Of a DNA stretch of 64,000 bases, positions 34,846 to 45,548 are shown piece after piece (within the stretch, counting starts at the first letter, position 1; each line of letters starts with the position of its first letter). The position numbers and the translations under genes are program-made. The notes beneath the pieces were generated by a model. The model made no database searches. It was not told where the DNA came from and was given only the letters and a program-made list of their open reading frames with translations. Origin of the DNA: Duganella margarita (GTDB lineage: Bacteria > Pseudomonadota > Gammaproteobacteria > Burkholderiales > Burkholderiaceae_D); contig NZ_WWCS01000003.1 in assembly GCF_009857535.1 (NCBI RefSeq), positions 310,001 through 374,000 on the forward strand, given 5' to 3'.

Positions 34846-36030
34846 ATGAACACGCCCGTGAACGCACCTCTGACCAACTTGCTGGACTTCGATCCCGCGC
34901 AGCTTATCGCTTATTGCGCCGAGTTGGGGGAGAAGCCGTTCCGCGCCAAGCAGCTGCAGCGCTGGATCCACCAATTCGGCGCGTCGGATTTCGACAGCAT
35001 GACGGATCTGGCCAAGTCGCTGCGCGACAAACTGAAAACCCGCGCCCACATCGCGGCGCCGGCCATCATCAGCGACCATACCTCGACCGACGGCACCCGC
35101 AAGTGGCTGGTCGACGTCGGCAGTGGCAACGCGGTCGAAACCGTGTACATCCCGGAAGAAAACCGCGGCACGCTGTGTATCTCCACCCAGGCTGGCTGCG
35201 CCGTCAACTGCCGTTTCTGCTCGACCGGCAAGCAGGGCTTCAGCCGCAACCTGAGCGTGGGCGAGATCATCGGCCAGCTGTGGATGGCGGAATTCGAACT
35301 GCGCCGCACCAAAGGCATCGAGCCCGGCCCGAAAGGCGAGCGCCAGATCACCAACGTGGTGATGATGGGCATGGGCGAGCCGCTGCTGAACTTCGATCCG
35401 ACCGCCACCGCGCTCAAGCTGATGCTGGACGATAACGCCTACGGCCTGTCGCGCCGCCGCGTGACCCTGTCCACCTCGGGCGTGGTGCCGATGATCGACA
35501 AGCTGTCGCAGGAAGTGCCGGTGGCGCTGGCCGTCTCGCTGCACGCCTCCAACGATGAGCTGCGCAACGGCCTGATCCCGCTGAACAAGAAATACCCGCT
35601 GAAGGAGCTGATGGCCGCCTGCAAGCGCTACATCGAGTTTGCGCCGCGCGACTTCATCACCTTCGAGTATTGCATGCTCGACGGCGTCAACGACAGCGAC
35701 GAGCACGCGCGCGAGCTGGTGGCGCTGGTGCAGCACCCCGAGTTCGGCGTCAACTGCAAATTCAACCTGATTCCATTTAATCCCTTCCCGGAATCGGGTC
35801 TGCTGCGCTCAAAGAACCCGCGCATCAGCGCCTTCGCGCAGGTGCTGCTGGATGCCGGCATCGTCACCACCATCCGCAAGACGCGCGGCGACGATATCGA
35901 CGCCGCCTGCGGCCAGCTGGCCGGCGAAGTGCAGGACCGCACCAAGGTCCAGCAACGGATGGAAAAAATGGCCGAGTACCAGCAAAAATTCGGCGCCAAC
36001 TTCGGCAAGATCGTGGAGATCCATTCCTGA
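34846..36030 (+). CDS. rlmN: Dual-specificity RNA methyltransferase RlmN
   Basis: A 394-residue radical-SAM enzyme methylating C2 of A2503 in 23S rRNA and A37 in some tRNAs. The CxxxCxxC cluster motif is in [30 protein letters not shown] and [11 protein letters not shown] follow. The C-terminal cysteine, which forms the mixed intermediate in this family, is in [10 protein letters not shown]. The start is at [15 protein letters not shown]. It overlaps pilW by TGATG. Confidence 0.96.
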   Translation: MNTPVNAPLTNLLDFDPAQLIAYCAELGEKPFRAKQLQRWIHQFGASDFDSMTDLAKSLRDKLKTRAHIAAPAIISDHTSTDGTRKWLVDVGSGNAVETVYIPEENRGTLCISTQAGCAVNCRFCSTGKQGFSRNLSVGEIIGQLWMAEFELRRTKGIEPGPKGERQITNVVMMGMGEPLLNFDPTATALKLMLDDNAYGLSRRRVTLSTSGVVPMIDKLSQEVPVALAVSLHASNDELRNGLIPLNKKYPLKELMAACKRYIEFAPRDFITFEYCMLDGVNDSDEHARELVALVQHPEFGVNCKFNLIPFNPFPESGLLRSKNPRISAFAQVLLDAGIVTTIRKTRGDDIDAACGQLAGEVQDRTKVQQRMEKMAEYQQKFGANFGKIVEIHS

Positions 36031-36851
36031 TGACCTTCCTGGCGCAGCGGAGCCGGCTCAGTCTCGTCGCCCTGTGCGCGGCAGGGACGCTGGCCGGTTG
36101 CGCCTCGCCAGGCACGCAGAACGGCAATAGCGGCAAGGCAGAGCTGACCACCGCCTCGGACCAGACGGCGTTGCAGCGCAAGGTCGACATCCGCATGCAG
36201 CTGGCGATCGGCTACTTCGAGCAGGGCCAGTATCCGGTGGCGCTGGACGAAGTCAAGCTGGCGCTGGCGGCCGATCCGGCCTACGCCGACGGTTACGGCA
36301 TGCGCGGCCTGATCTACCAGCAGATGGGCGAACGCGCGCTGGCCGAAGACAACTTCGTGCGCGCCCGCAAACTGGCGCCGGCCAGCCCGGACCTGGCCAA
36401 CAATTACGGCTCCTTCCTGTGTCAGGAAGGCCGCGTAAAGGAAGCGCTGCCGCTGTTTGATGCGGCGCTGGCCAGCCGCTCGTACCGTTCGCCGGCCAGC
36501 GCCGCGAACAACGCCGGCTCGTGCGCATTGAAGATCAAGGATTACGCCAGCGCGGAGCGTTATCTGCTGCAAGCCTTGCAGTTGACGCCTGACCTGCCGG
36601 CCACCAACGCCAATCTGGCGCGGGTGTATTTTGAAAAAGGCGATTATGTGCGCGCCAATTTCTTCATCACCCGTTTGAACAAGGTGGCAAAGATGGAGAG
36701 TCTCACGGCCGATGTGCTGTGGCTCGCGATTAAGGTGCAGCATAAACTGGGCGATTCGGATGCGGAGGCTGGCTGGGCGACGCAATTGCGCCGTCACCAC
36801 TCCGGCTCGACCGAGTATGCTGCTTATCAACGTGGGGCGTTTGATGAGTGA
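36030..36851 (+). CDS. pilW: Type IV pilus biogenesis lipoprotein PilW/PilF
   Basis: A 273-residue lipoprotein with lipobox LAGC, followed by TPR repeats (QLAIGYFEQGQYPVALDEVK, then GLIYQQMGERALAEDNF and LLQALQLTPDLPATNANLA). PilW/PilF is the outer-membrane pilotin that helps secretin PilQ assemble in type IV pili. The start overlaps the rlmN stop. The rlmN-pilW-rodZ-ispG order is conserved in betaproteobacteria. Other pilus genes are not in the window. Confidence 0.92.
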   Translation: MTFLAQRSRLSLVALCAAGTLAGCASPGTQNGNSGKAELTTASDQTALQRKVDIRMQLAIGYFEQGQYPVALDEVKLALAADPAYADGYGMRGLIYQQMGERALAEDNFVRARKLAPASPDLANNYGSFLCQEGRVKEALPLFDAALASRSYRSPASAANNAGSCALKIKDYASAERYLLQALQLTPDLPATNANLARVYFEKGDYVRANFFITRLNKVAKMESLTADVLWLAIKVQHKLGDSDAEAGWATQLRRHHSGSTEYAAYQRGAFDE

Positions 36852-37848
36852 AACAGGGGTACCAATGAATTCTGAGTGGGCAGAACCGCCGCAAGAGCAG
36901 GGCAGCACCAGTACCGGCAAGGCGACGCCAGGCGCGCTACTGGCGTCCCAGCGCGAGTCCATGGGCTGGACGGTCGAACAGATTGCGGATCAACTGAAGC
37001 TGGCGGTGCGCCAGGTGAAGGCATTGGAAGCCGGCGATTACGCCGCGCTGCCCAACATGGCGGTCACGCGCGGTTTTGTGCGCGCCTACGCCAAGGTATT
37101 GAAGATGGACGCGGCGCCGCTGGTCGCGATGATCGACGCCACCGCGCCTCCTGCTCCCGAGGTGGTGGTGCCGCGCAAGGATTTGTCGGCCTCGTTCTCG
37201 GAGTCGCGCTTCCCGTCGATGACCGGACGTTCGTCGGCGCCGGCCGGTTGGCTGGTGGGACTGGCGGTAGTGGTGGTGGTAGGCGCCGCCGGCGCTTATG
37301 CTTACCAGAGCGGCCTGATTCCGGCCTCGCTGTTCCAGCGCAAGGAAGCCCCTGCGGAAGAAACCAAGCCGGTCGACGCCTCGGCGCCGATCGAGACCAC
37401 GCTGGTCAAGCCGGGCGAGGAAGCCTCGCCAGTGCAGTCGACCAATGTGCCGCTGATTTCCGTGCCGCCGCAAGGCGAACAGGCGGCTGCGCCAGCGCCA
37501 GCGGCGGAAGCGCCGGCAGCGGTGTCGCCGCCGGTTGCGGCGCCGGCGCCAGCGCCAGTGGCGGTTGCGCCAACGCCGACGCCAGCACCGGCCGCGCCGG
37601 CCGCCGGCGCCGGTCACGAACTGGTACTGAAAGTGAAAGAAGATTCGTGGGTGGAGATCCGCCGTCCAGGCACGACGTCGCTGATTGCACGCCTGGTCAA
37701 AGCCGGCAGCACCGAGACGTTTGACATCAAGGATCCGGCCCTGCTGATCGTCGGCAAACCAGGTGCGGTGGAAGCGACGCTGGGCGGCACGCCGCTGGCA
37801 TTGCCGACCATCCCGGGCGGGACGATCTCACGCGTGAACATCAAGTAA
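36844..37848 (+). CDS. rodZ: RodZ-like cytoskeletal membrane protein
   Basis: A 334-residue protein with an N-terminal helix-turn-helix ([20 protein letters not shown], then [15 protein letters not shown]). One membrane segment lies near residues 135-158 ([19 protein letters not shown]), followed by a Pro/Ala-rich periplasmic linker and a DUF4115-type C-terminal domain ([14 protein letters not shown]). RodZ links MreB to the membrane and shapes cells. The start at 36844 overlaps pilW by 8 bases. A second ATG at 36865 with AGGGG upstream is also possible. Confidence 0.88.
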   Translation: MSETGVPMNSEWAEPPQEQGSTSTGKATPGALLASQRESMGWTVEQIADQLKLAVRQVKALEAGDYAALPNMAVTRGFVRAYAKVLKMDAAPLVAMIDATAPPAPEVVVPRKDLSASFSESRFPSMTGRSSAPAGWLVGLAVVVVVGAAGAYAYQSGLIPASLFQRKEAPAEETKPVDASAPIETTLVKPGEEASPVQSTNVPLISVPPQGEQAAAPAPAAEAPAAVSPPVAAPAPAPVAVAPTPTPAPAAPAAGAGHELVLKVKEDSWVEIRRPGTTSLIARLVKAGSTETFDIKDPALLIVGKPGAVEATLGGTPLALPTIPGGTISRVNIK

Positions 37849-37864
37849 GAACAGAGTTAAGAAC

Positions 37865-39127
37865 ATGACGCAAACTGCTATTCCATCGGGACCACTCGAC
37901 CGCCGCGCCAGCCGCCGCGTGTTGATCTCGCACGGCGAGCGCAAGATCTGGGTAGGCGGCGACGCGCCGGTGGTGGTGCAGTCGATGACCAACACCGACA
38001 CCGCCAACGCCATCGAGACCGCAATCCAGATCCGCGACCTGGCGCGTGCCGGCTCGGAACTGGTGCGCCTGACCGTGGACCGTCCGGAGGCCGCCGAAGC
38101 GGTGCCGTACATTCGCGAACAGCTGGACAAGATGGACGTCGACGTGCCGCTGGTCGGCGACTTCCACTACAACGGCCACACGCTGCTGAACGATTATCCG
38201 GAATGCGCCAAGGCGCTGTCGAAGTACCGCATCAATCCGGGCAACGTCGGCAAGGGCGCCAAGCGCGACACGCAGTTTGCGCAGATGATCGAAGTGGCCG
38301 CGCGCTACGACAAGCCGGTGCGCATCGGCGTCAACTGGGGCAGCCTGGATCAGGCGCTGCTGGCGCGCATCATGGACGAAAACGCCGGCCGCGAGAATCC
38401 GTGGACCGCGCAGCAGGTGATGTACGAAGCGCTGATTACCTCGGCCATCGAGAACGCCGTGCGCGCCGAAGAACTGGGTCTGGGCCGCGACAAGATCATC
38501 CTGTCGTGCAAGGTCTCGGGCGTGCAGGACCTGATCGCCGTGTACCGCGAACTGGGCAAGCGCTGCGACTATCCGCTGCATCTGGGTCTGACCGAAGCGG
38601 GCATGGGCAGCAAGGGCATCGTCGCGTCGACGGCCGCGCTGTCGGTGCTGCTGCAAGAGGGCATCGGCGACACCATCCGCATTTCGCTGACGCCGGAACC
38701 GGGCGGCGACCGCACCAGGGAAGTCGTCGTGGGGCAGGAGATTCTGCAAACCATGGGCCTGCGCAAATTCACGCCGATGGTAATCGCGTGCCCGGGCTGC
38801 GGCCGCACCACCTCGACCACCTTCCAGGAGCTGGCGGATAACATCCAGACCTTCCTGCGCGACCAGATGCCGGAATGGAAAAAGACCTATCCGGGCGTGG
38901 AGGCGATGAACGTGGCCGTGATGGGCTGCATCGTCAACGGTCCGGGCGAATCGAAGCACGCCAATATCGGCATCAGTTTGCCGGGCACCGGCGAATCGCC
39001 GGCGGCGCCGGTGTTTGTCGATGGCGCCAAATTCGCCACGCTGCGCGGTGAACGCATCGTCGAGGAATTCCAGGAAATCGTACTGAATTACGTGAAGAAG
39101 AACTACCAACCCGTCGTTCCCGCGTAA
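37865..39127 (+). CDS. ispG: 4-hydroxy-3-methylbut-2-en-1-yl diphosphate synthase
   Basis: A 420-residue 4Fe-4S enzyme of the MEP isoprenoid pathway, which makes HMBPP from MEcPP. The N-terminal TIM barrel has [11 protein letters not shown] and [10 protein letters not shown]. The C-terminal cluster domain has [15 protein letters not shown] and the third Cys with the conserved Glu in [16 protein letters not shown]. The extreme C-terminus VVPA and the stop codon are encoded by an extragenic repeat (39113-39174), so the natural end has been overwritten. Confidence 0.96.
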   Translation: MTQTAIPSGPLDRRASRRVLISHGERKIWVGGDAPVVVQSMTNTDTANAIETAIQIRDLARAGSELVRLTVDRPEAAEAVPYIREQLDKMDVDVPLVGDFHYNGHTLLNDYPECAKALSKYRINPGNVGKGAKRDTQFAQMIEVAARYDKPVRIGVNWGSLDQALLARIMDENAGRENPWTAQQVMYEALITSAIENAVRAEELGLGRDKIILSCKVSGVQDLIAVYRELGKRCDYPLHLGLTEAGMGSKGIVASTAALSVLLQEGIGDTIRISLTPEPGGDRTREVVVGQEILQTMGLRKFTPMVIACPGCGRTTSTTFQELADNIQTFLRDQMPEWKKTYPGVEAMNVAVMGCIVNGPGESKHANIGISLPGTGESPAAPVFVDGAKFATLRGERIVEEFQEIVLNYVKKNYQPVVPA

Positions 39128-39174
39128 GCGGGAACCCATGCTGAGTATGGATTCCCGCTGGCGCGGGAATGACG
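39113..39174. repeat. Extragenic paired-hairpin repeat, copy C (contains the ispG stop)
   Basis: Left arm GTTCCCGCGTAAGCGGGAAC, spacer CCATGCTGAGTATGG, right arm ATTCCCGCTGGCGCGGGAAT, bounded by GTC and GAC. The TAA inside the loop of the left arm (39125-39127) is the stop codon of ispG. The repeat ends 17 bases before hisS. Confidence 0.85.
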
Positions 39175-39191
39175 ACGAGTGAAAGAAGCTA

Positions 39192-40544
39192 ATGTCCGAG
39201 AATAAGAAATCTGAAAAAATCGTCGCCGTTAAAGGCATGAACGACATCCTGCCGACCGATTCGCATCTGTGGCAGCTGTTCGAGAACACCGCGCAGTCGG
39301 TGGTGCAGAGCTATGGCTTCCAGCAGATCCGCACGCCGATCGTGGAAGACACCGCGCTGTTCAAACGCGCCATCGGCGCCGTCACCGACATCGTCGAGAA
39401 GGAAATGTACTCCTTCGAAGACTCGATGAACGGCGACCAGCTGACGCTGCGTCCTGAAGGCACGGCCGGCGCGGTGCGCGCGGTGATCGAGCATAATCTG
39501 GTCTACGAAGGCCCGAAGCGCCTGTGGTACACCGGCCCGATGTTCCGCCATGAGCGTCCGCAGCGCGGCCGCTATCGCCAGTTCTACCAGTTCGGTTGCG
39601 AAGCCGTGGGCTTCTCCGGTCCGGACGTGGACGCGGAAATGATCATCATGTGCCGCCGCCTGTGGGATGACCTGGGTCTGCCGGAAATTCGCCTGGAGAT
39701 CAATTCGATCGGCGACGCCGAAGAGCGCGCGCGCCATCGCGTCGACCTGATCGCCTACCTGGAAAAACACGAAGACATCCTCGACGCCGAAGCCAAGCGC
39801 CGCCTGCACAGCAACCCGCTGCGCATCCTGGACACCAAGAATCCGGCGATGCAGGACATGGTCAACGCCGCGCCGAAGCTGATGGACTACCTGGGCGAAG
39901 AATCGCTGGCCCACTTCAACGGCGTGCGCAAGATTCTCGACCACGCCAACGTGCAGTACGTGATCAATACGCGCCTGGTGCGCGGCCTGGATTACTACAA
40001 CCGCACCGTGTTCGAGTGGGTCACCGACGCACTGGGTTCGCAGGGCACCGTGTGCGCAGGCGGTCGTTACGATCCGCTGATCGCATCCTTCGGCGGCAAG
40101 CCGACGCCTGCCGTCGGTTTCGCCATGGGCATCGAACGCCTGCTCGAACTGATGAAGGAAGCCGGCGAGCCGGACGCGCCTAACCAGTGCGACGTCTATC
40201 TGGTGCATCAGGGTGAGGCGGCGCAGCTGCAAGCCTTCGTGCTGGGCGAGCGCCTGCGCGATGCGGGCCTGGACGTGATCATGCACGGTTCCACCGCAGC
40301 CGGTCCTGGCAGCTTCAAGTCGCAGATGAAGAAGGCCGACGGCAGCGGCGCATCGTTTGCCGTCATCATCGGCGACGATGAAGTGGCCAACAACACCGCC
40401 GCCGTCAAGGCGATGCGCGCGGCGGAAGGCGACCAGCAGCAAACCACGGTGCCGTTCGAGAACGTGGTCGACTTTGTGGTGGACCAGATCACCGACAGCG
40501 GCGACCATCACCACCACGTGCACGACGAACACTGCAACCACTAA
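39192..40544 (+). CDS. hisS: Histidyl-tRNA synthetase
   Basis: A 450-residue class II aminoacyl-tRNA synthetase. Motif 2 is in [18 protein letters not shown], the histidine-A-type motif in [15 protein letters not shown] and motif 3 in [12 protein letters not shown]. The anticodon-binding domain covers the last 90 residues. An unusual addition is the C-terminal tail [12 protein letters not shown], rich in histidine with one cysteine, which could bind metal. It may have been added by extension of the 3' end. The tail is not part of the catalytic or anticodon domain. Confidence 0.96.
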   Translation: MSENKKSEKIVAVKGMNDILPTDSHLWQLFENTAQSVVQSYGFQQIRTPIVEDTALFKRAIGAVTDIVEKEMYSFEDSMNGDQLTLRPEGTAGAVRAVIEHNLVYEGPKRLWYTGPMFRHERPQRGRYRQFYQFGCEAVGFSGPDVDAEMIIMCRRLWDDLGLPEIRLEINSIGDAEERARHRVDLIAYLEKHEDILDAEAKRRLHSNPLRILDTKNPAMQDMVNAAPKLMDYLGEESLAHFNGVRKILDHANVQYVINTRLVRGLDYYNRTVFEWVTDALGSQGTVCAGGRYDPLIASFGGKPTPAVGFAMGIERLLELMKEAGEPDAPNQCDVYLVHQGEAAQLQAFVLGERLRDAGLDVIMHGSTAAGPGSFKSQMKKADGSGASFAVIIGDDEVANNTAAVKAMRAAEGDQQQTTVPFENVVDFVVDQITDSGDHHHHVHDEHCNH

Positions 40545-40578
40545 TTCAACCAAACCAACGATACGGCAGACGAATACC

Positions 40579-41229
40579 ATGGCATACGATCTTGAAGAAC
40601 AAGAACAAATCGCGTCCCTCAAAGCTTGGTGGGACAAATACGGCAACGCCACGACCTGGGTAGTGATCGCGGCGCTGGCGGCGTACTCCGGCTGGACCGG
40701 CTGGAAATACTACGAGCGTAACCAGTCCGGCCAGGCCTCGGCGCTGTACGCCGAGCTGCAATCGGCGGTGGAAGCCAAGGACAACGCCAAGGTGCTGCGC
40801 GCCGCCGGCGACATGGAAAGCAAATTTGGCAGCACCACCTATGCGCCAATGGCCGCACTGGTCGCCGCCAAGAGCGCGTTTGACGCCAATGATCTGAAAT
40901 CGGCCAAGGCCCAGTTGCAGTGGGCGGCCGATCACGGCGCCGACGAATTCCGCGCGGTTGCCAAGATCCGTCTGGCCGGCGTGCTGCTGGATGAAAAAGC
41001 CTACGATGAAGCGCTGAAAGTGCTGTCCGGCGACGTGCCGGCGCAATTCGCCGGCGCCGTGGCGGACCGCAAGGGCGATGTACTGGCCGCGCAGAACAAG
41101 CTGGTCGAAGCCCGCGCCGCCTATCAGGCCGCGCTGGACGCCGACAAGAAGAACCCGGGCCGTCAGCTGATCCAGCTGAAACTGGAAGCAATCGGCGGCT
41201 CCGTGCCGGCTGAAAAAGGCGCAGCTTAA
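40579..41229 (+). CDS. yfgM: YfgM-family tetratricopeptide membrane protein
   Basis: The start at 40579 gives 216 residues; the upstream in-frame extension is discarded. A short cytoplasmic N-terminus with EEQEQIASLKAWWDKYGN, the signature of the family, leads into one membrane helix (residues about 22-42) and a periplasmic TPR domain. YfgM is a SecYEG/PpiD-associated chaperone factor. It lies in the usual place between hisS and bamB. Confidence 0.9.
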   Translation: MAYDLEEQEQIASLKAWWDKYGNATTWVVIAALAAYSGWTGWKYYERNQSGQASALYAELQSAVEAKDNAKVLRAAGDMESKFGSTTYAPMAALVAAKSAFDANDLKSAKAQLQWAADHGADEFRAVAKIRLAGVLLDEKAYDEALKVLSGDVPAQFAGAVADRKGDVLAAQNKLVEARAAYQAALDADKKNPGRQLIQLKLEAIGGSVPAEKGAA

Positions 41230-41235
41230 CGGCAG

Positions 41236-41296
41236 GTCGTTCCCGCGCAAGCGGGAATCCATGCTGAGTATAGACTCCCGCATGCGCGGGAGCGAC
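41236..41296. repeat. Extragenic paired-hairpin repeat, copy D
   Basis: Left arm TTCCCGCGCAAGCGGGAA, spacer TCCATGCTGAGTATAGA, right arm CTCCCGCATGCGCGGGAG, bounded by GTCG and CGAC. It starts 7 bases after the yfgM stop and lies before bamB. The mismatching arm sequences each keep perfect internal pairing, which suggests compensatory change. Confidence 0.82.
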
Positions 41297-41323
41297 GGCT
41301 CTAACGATCAAGGTTTATAAATT

Positions 41324-42463
41324 ATGCGTATTACCGAAAAAGTAGTTGCAGCAAGCGTGTTTGCGATGTTGGCCGGTTGTTCCTTGTTCGGATCCAAAGA
41401 TGCCAAGAACCAGCCGGCGCCGCTGGTGGAGTTGAAAAACCCGACGCTGTCGCCGAAGACGGTGTGGAAGTACTCGGTCGGCAAAGCCGGCAACGCAGTC
41501 TTCACGCCGGCGGTAGTGGGTGACAGCGTCTACGTGGCCGATGCGGGCGGTGCGCTGGTACGCCTGAACGCCGCCACCGGCAAGGAAATCTGGCGCATCA
41601 AGACCGGCACCGACCTGACGGCCGGTGTGGGCAGCGACGGCGACGTGGTGGTGGTCGGCGGCGTCAAGGGTCAAATCCTGGCCTACGACACCAACGGCAA
41701 GCAGCTGTGGAAGGCGCAAGCCACCAGCGAAGTGCTGTCGTCGCCGGAAGCCGGCGGTGGCCTGGTGGTGGTGCGCAGCGTCGACAACGTCATCACCGGC
41801 TTCGATGCCAAGACCGGCGACAAGAAATGGAACGTGACCCGCACCACGCCGGCCCTGACCCTGCGCAATGCGCCGGGCATGGTGATCGCCGCGCCGAACG
41901 CCTACATCGCCCAGCCGGGCGGCAAGCTGCTGGCGCTGGCGCTGGCGGCAGGCCAGCAGCGCTTTGAGGTGGTGGTCGGCGAACCGCGCGGCGCCACCGA
42001 GCTGGAACGCGTGACCGACATCGCCGGCACGCCGGTGATCTATGAGAAAGACATCTGCGCGGTTTCCTACCAGGGCCGCGTAGCCTGCTTCGACGTCGCC
42101 ACCGGCGCGCCGAAGTGGAGCAAGGCCGCATCGTCCGACAAGGGCGTGGCGGTCGACCAGCGTTTCGTTTTCGTTTCGGATGACAAGGGCGCCGTGTCCG
42201 CGTTCAGCCGCGAAAACGGCGCGAACGCCTGGAAGAACGACAAACTGACCTTCCGCGCGCTGTCGACCCCCGTGTCGTACGGCCGCGCAGTGGCAGTTGG
42301 CGACTACCAGGGTTACATCCACTTCCTGTCACGGGAAGATGGCGCATTTATTGGTCGTGTGGCGACCGACGGCAGCCCTATCCAGGCTGACCCCGTCATC
42401 GCTGGCACGAATTTGATTTTCCAAACCCAATCAGGGACAGTGACCGCACTCGCGGTCGAGTAA
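41324..42463 (+). CDS. bamB: Outer membrane assembly lipoprotein BamB
   Basis: A 379-residue lipoprotein with lipobox LAGC (C19) and an eight-bladed PQQ-like beta-propeller: repeated segments such as [34 protein letters not shown] and [17 protein letters not shown]. BamB binds BamA and speeds outer-membrane protein insertion. The gene is 4 bases before der, the usual order. Confidence 0.96.
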   Translation: MRITEKVVAASVFAMLAGCSLFGSKDAKNQPAPLVELKNPTLSPKTVWKYSVGKAGNAVFTPAVVGDSVYVADAGGALVRLNAATGKEIWRIKTGTDLTAGVGSDGDVVVVGGVKGQILAYDTNGKQLWKAQATSEVLSSPEAGGGLVVVRSVDNVITGFDAKTGDKKWNVTRTTPALTLRNAPGMVIAAPNAYIAQPGGKLLALALAAGQQRFEVVVGEPRGATELERVTDIAGTPVIYEKDICAVSYQGRVACFDVATGAPKWSKAASSDKGVAVDQRFVFVSDDKGAVSAFSRENGANAWKNDKLTFRALSTPVSYGRAVAVGDYQGYIHFLSREDGAFIGRVATDGSPIQADPVIAGTNLIFQTQSGTVTALAVE

Positions 42464-42467
42464 TAAA

Positions 42468-43814
42468 ATGAAGCCGGTAATCGCACTAGTGGGTCGACCC
42501 AATGTAGGGAAATCGACCTTGTTCAATCGTCTGACCCGCTCGCGCGATGCGCTGGTGGCGGACTTGCCTGGGTTGACGCGCGATCGTCACTATGGCGAGG
42601 GCCGTGTCGGCGAACGTCCCTTCCTCGTAATCGACACCGGCGGCTTTGAGCCGGTGGCCAAGGAAGGCATCCTCCACCAGATGGCCAAGCAAACCAAGCA
42701 GGCCGTGGCCGAAGCGGACGTTGTCATCTTCCTGGTCGACGGCCGCCAGGGCTTGACCCCGCACGACAAGACCATCACCGACTTCCTGCGTAAGAGCGGC
42801 CGTCCGGTGCTGCTGGTCGTGAACAAGGCGGAGGGCATGCGCTACAACGCAGTGGTGGCGGACTTCTACGAACTGGGACTGGGCGAACCGGCTGTCATTT
42901 CGTCGGCACACGGCGACGGCGTGCACGATCTGGTCGATCTGGCGCTGGATACGGCGTTTGAAAAACGTCCGGAAGATCCGGAAGAGCTGGAACCGACCGA
43001 TCGCGGCATCAAGATCGCGCTGGTGGGCCGTCCCAACGTCGGCAAGTCGACGCTGATCAACACCCTGGTGGGTGAAGAGCGCGTCATCGCTTTCGACATG
43101 CCGGGCACCACCCGCGACTCGATCGAGATTCCGTTTGAGCGCGACGGCAAGCAGTACACGCTGATCGACACCGCCGGTATCCGCCGCCGCGGCAAAGTCT
43201 TCGAAGCCATCGAAAAATTCTCGGTGGTGAAGACGCTGCAATCGATCTCGGAAGCCAACGTGGTGGTGCTGATGCTCGACGCGCAGCAGGACATCTCCGA
43301 GCAGGATGCGCACATCGCCGGCTTCGTGCTGGAGACCGGCCGCGCGCTGGTCATCGCCGTCAACAAGTGGGACGGCCTGCGCACCGACGAACGCGACGAG
43401 ATCAAGATCGACATCGACCGCAAACTGGACTTTCTCGGCTTTGCCAAGATGCACTTCATCTCGGCGCTGAAGGCGCAGGGCATCGGTCCACTGATGAAGT
43501 CGCTGGACCAGGCGTACGCCGCAGCGTTCGCCGACCTGTCGACGCCGAAGCTGACCCGCGCGCTGATCGAGGCGGTGGAGAAGCAGGAGCCGAAGCGCAA
43601 GGGCTCGATCCGTCCGAAGATGCGCTATGCGCACCAGGGCGGCATGAATCCGCCGGTGATCGTTATCCACGGCAATGCGCTCGACGCCATCAGCGATCCG
43701 TACAAGCGTTATCTGGAGAAGCATTTCCGCGAGACGTTCAATCTGGTCGGTACGCCGTTGCGGATTGAACTGCGTACGGGCAAGAACCCGTTCGCAAAAA
43801 CTTCCGGAAAATAA
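42468..43814 (+). CDS. der: GTPase Der (EngA)
   Basis: A 448-residue protein with two tandem GTPase domains, each with [10 protein letters not shown] (near residues 8 and 185), DTAG-like G3 (DTGGFE and DTAGIRRRG) and NKxD/E G4 (NKAEG and NKWDG). A KH-like C-terminal domain ends [13 protein letters not shown]. Der is essential for assembly of the 50S ribosomal subunit. It follows bamB and is the last gene before an extragenic repeat. Confidence 0.97.
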   Translation: MKPVIALVGRPNVGKSTLFNRLTRSRDALVADLPGLTRDRHYGEGRVGERPFLVIDTGGFEPVAKEGILHQMAKQTKQAVAEADVVIFLVDGRQGLTPHDKTITDFLRKSGRPVLLVVNKAEGMRYNAVVADFYELGLGEPAVISSAHGDGVHDLVDLALDTAFEKRPEDPEELEPTDRGIKIALVGRPNVGKSTLINTLVGEERVIAFDMPGTTRDSIEIPFERDGKQYTLIDTAGIRRRGKVFEAIEKFSVVKTLQSISEANVVVLMLDAQQDISEQDAHIAGFVLETGRALVIAVNKWDGLRTDERDEIKIDIDRKLDFLGFAKMHFISALKAQGIGPLMKSLDQAYAAAFADLSTPKLTRALIEAVEKQEPKRKGSIRPKMRYAHQGGMNPPVIVIHGNALDAISDPYKRYLEKHFRETFNLVGTPLRIELRTGKNPFAKTSGK

Positions 43815-43815
43815 T

Positions 43816-43893
43816 GTCGTTCCCGCGCAGGCGGGAATCCGTGCGCAAGTAGAAAGTCCAGCGTTCATGGATTCCCGCTTTTGCGAGAATGAC
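43816..43893. repeat. Extragenic paired-hairpin repeat, copy E (long spacer)
   Basis: Left arm TTCCCGCGCAGGCGGGAA and a diverged right arm ATTCCCGCTTTTGCGAGAAT, bounded by GTCG and TGAC. The spacer is about 20 bases longer than in the short copies. The left end starts 2 bases after the der stop. Confidence 0.75.
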
Positions 43894-43911
43894 CGGCAAT
43901 TTTTTTCGCTG

Positions 43912-43938
43912 TTTTTTGCAGGAACAGCCTGCAAAAAA
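43912..43938. other. 11-bp perfect stem-loop between der and hfq
   Basis: TTTTTTGCAGG (43912-43922) pairs with CCTGCAAAAAA (43928-43938) around AACAG. Read from the minus strand there is no downstream gene needing it. On the plus strand the 3' side is A-rich, so it lacks the U-tract of a standard terminator. It could protect the der message or mark a processing site. The remaining bases to 44099 hold the hfq leader and an AGAAT-free promoter region I cannot define. Confidence 0.45.
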
Positions 43939-44099
43939 AACCAAAACAAGGTACAGTGGCTTAGAAGCACCACTTTTGACGTGGCGAGCGGTGTTTCAGC
44001 GAAAATAGTTTGACTTTTAAAGACTTTTCGCTGGGCCACGACCTTGAAATCAAGCGTTTCGCCTCCACTTCCAACACAACAACATAAAATGGAGCTGTT

Positions 44100-44336
44100 A
44101 TGAGCAATAAAGGGCAACTGTTACAAGACCCATTCCTGAACGCCTTGCGCAAGGAACACGTTCCTGTTTCGATCTATCTGGTCAACGGCATCAAGCTGCA
44201 AGGCCACATCGAATCGTTCGACCAGTACGTCGTACTGCTGCGTAACACCGTGACCCAGATGGTGTACAAACACGCCATCTCCACCGTGGTGCCGGCGCGC
44301 GCCGTCAACCTCAATATTGAAAACGAAGCGGAATAA
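44100..44336 (+). CDS. hfq: RNA chaperone Hfq
   Basis: The 78-residue Sm-like protein has Sm1 ([20 protein letters not shown]) and Sm2 ([12 protein letters not shown]) with the family QDPFLN start and YKHA RNA-binding loop. It forms a hexamer that helps sRNAs pair with mRNAs. The C-terminal tail is short. The start has AATGGAG at close spacing. It opens the hfq-hflX-hflK-hflC block. Confidence 0.97.
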   Translation: MSNKGQLLQDPFLNALRKEHVPVSIYLVNGIKLQGHIESFDQYVVLLRNTVTQMVYKHAISTVVPARAVNLNIENEAE

Positions 44337-44378
44337 GCATTTGCAGCATCGCTTCTCTCCACCTAGCGTGACCGTCGT

Positions 44379-45548
44379 ATGCGCGCAGCTTTAGTCGGTA
44401 TCGATTTCGGCCAGGGCGACTTTGCCGCCAGCGTCGAGGAACTCAACCTGCTGGCGCGTTCAGCGGGGGCGGAACCGGTGGCGGTGATCACGGCCAAGCG
44501 CTCCGCGCCGGACGCGGCTTATTTCGTCGGCAGCGGCAAGGCCGACGAAATCGGCCAGGCCGTGCTGGCCGACCGCATCGAAATCGTCATCTTCAACCAC
44601 GCGCTGTCGCCGGCGCAGCAACGTAACCTGGAAAAGCGCCTGAACATCCGGGTGCTGGACCGGACCAGTTTGATCCTCGATATTTTCGCGCAGCGCGCGA
44701 AGAGCCACGAGGGCAAGCTGCAAGTTGAGCTGGCACAGCTACAGCACCTTGCGACCCGACTCATCCGCGGCTGGACTCACCTTGAGCGCCAGAAGGGCGG
44801 TATCGGCTTGCGCGGTCCCGGCGAAACGCAGCTGGAAACCGACCGCCGGCTGATCGGCGAGCGGGTCAAGGCTTTGCGCGCGCGCCTGGCCAAGCTGCGC
44901 AAGCAGCACGAGACCCAGCGCCGTTCGCGCAACCGTACCCAGACGTTCTCGATTTCGCTGGTGGGCTACACCAATGCTGGCAAATCCACCCTGTTCAACG
45001 CGGTGACCAAGGCCGGCGTGTATGCGGCCGACCAGTTGTTCGCCACGCTGGACACGACCTCGCGTCGCGTCTACATGGGCGAGGAAGTCGGCAACGTGGT
45101 GCTGTCCGATACGGTGGGTTTCGTGCGCGAGCTGCCGCACCAGCTGGTGGCGGCATTCCGCGCCACGCTGGAAGAGACCATCCATGCCGATCTGCTGCTG
45201 CACGTGGTGGATGCCGCGTCGCCGGTGCGCATGGAGCAGATCGAGCAGGTCAACCTGGTGCTCAAGGAAATCGGCGCCGATCATATTCCGCAGATTCTGG
45301 TGTGGAACAAGATCGACGCGGCCGACCTCGAACCATCGGTTGAGCGAGATGAATATGATAAGATTTCTCGCGTCTTCCTCAGTGCCCGCACTGGCGAAGG
45401 ACTGGACTTGCTGCGTGGCGCCATCACCGAATGGGCCAAGGCCGCGCCGAACGCGCGCCTGCAGCAGCCATACGACACCGAAGACACACAAGAAGAATTA
45501 GAAGAAGTAGAGAGCAGTCCCACCCTCACTGACGTTGGATCACACTAA
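44379..45548 (+). CDS. hflX: GTPase HflX
   Basis: A 389-residue ribosome-associated GTPase. The N-terminal domain has the family GGIGLRGPGETQLETDRRLI segment. The G domain has VGYTNAGKSTLFN (G1), DTVGFVRELP (G3) and VWNKIDAAD (G4). It splits stalled or stress-hibernating ribosomes. The stop overlaps the hflK start by TAATG. Confidence 0.96.
   Translation: MRAALVGIDFGQGDFAASVEELNLLARSAGAEPVAVITAKRSAPDAAYFVGSGKADEIGQAVLADRIEIVIFNHALSPAQQRNLEKRLNIRVLDRTSLILDIFAQRAKSHEGKLQVELAQLQHLATRLIRGWTHLERQKGGIGLRGPGETQLETDRRLIGERVKALRARLAKLRKQHETQRRSRNRTQTFSISLVGYTNAGKSTLFNAVTKAGVYAADQLFATLDTTSRRVYMGEEVGNVVLSDTVGFVRELPHQLVAAFRATLEETIHADLLLHVVDAASPVRMEQIEQVNLVLKEIGADHIPQILVWNKIDAADLEPSVERDEYDKISRVFLSARTGEGLDLLRGAITEWAKAAPNARLQQPYDTEDTQEELEEVESSPTLTDVGSH

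Noticed and set aside
43955..43978. Terminator hairpin AGTGG...CCACT before hfq
   Set aside because: Only a five-base stem with a ten-base loop and a four-T run; too weak to call.
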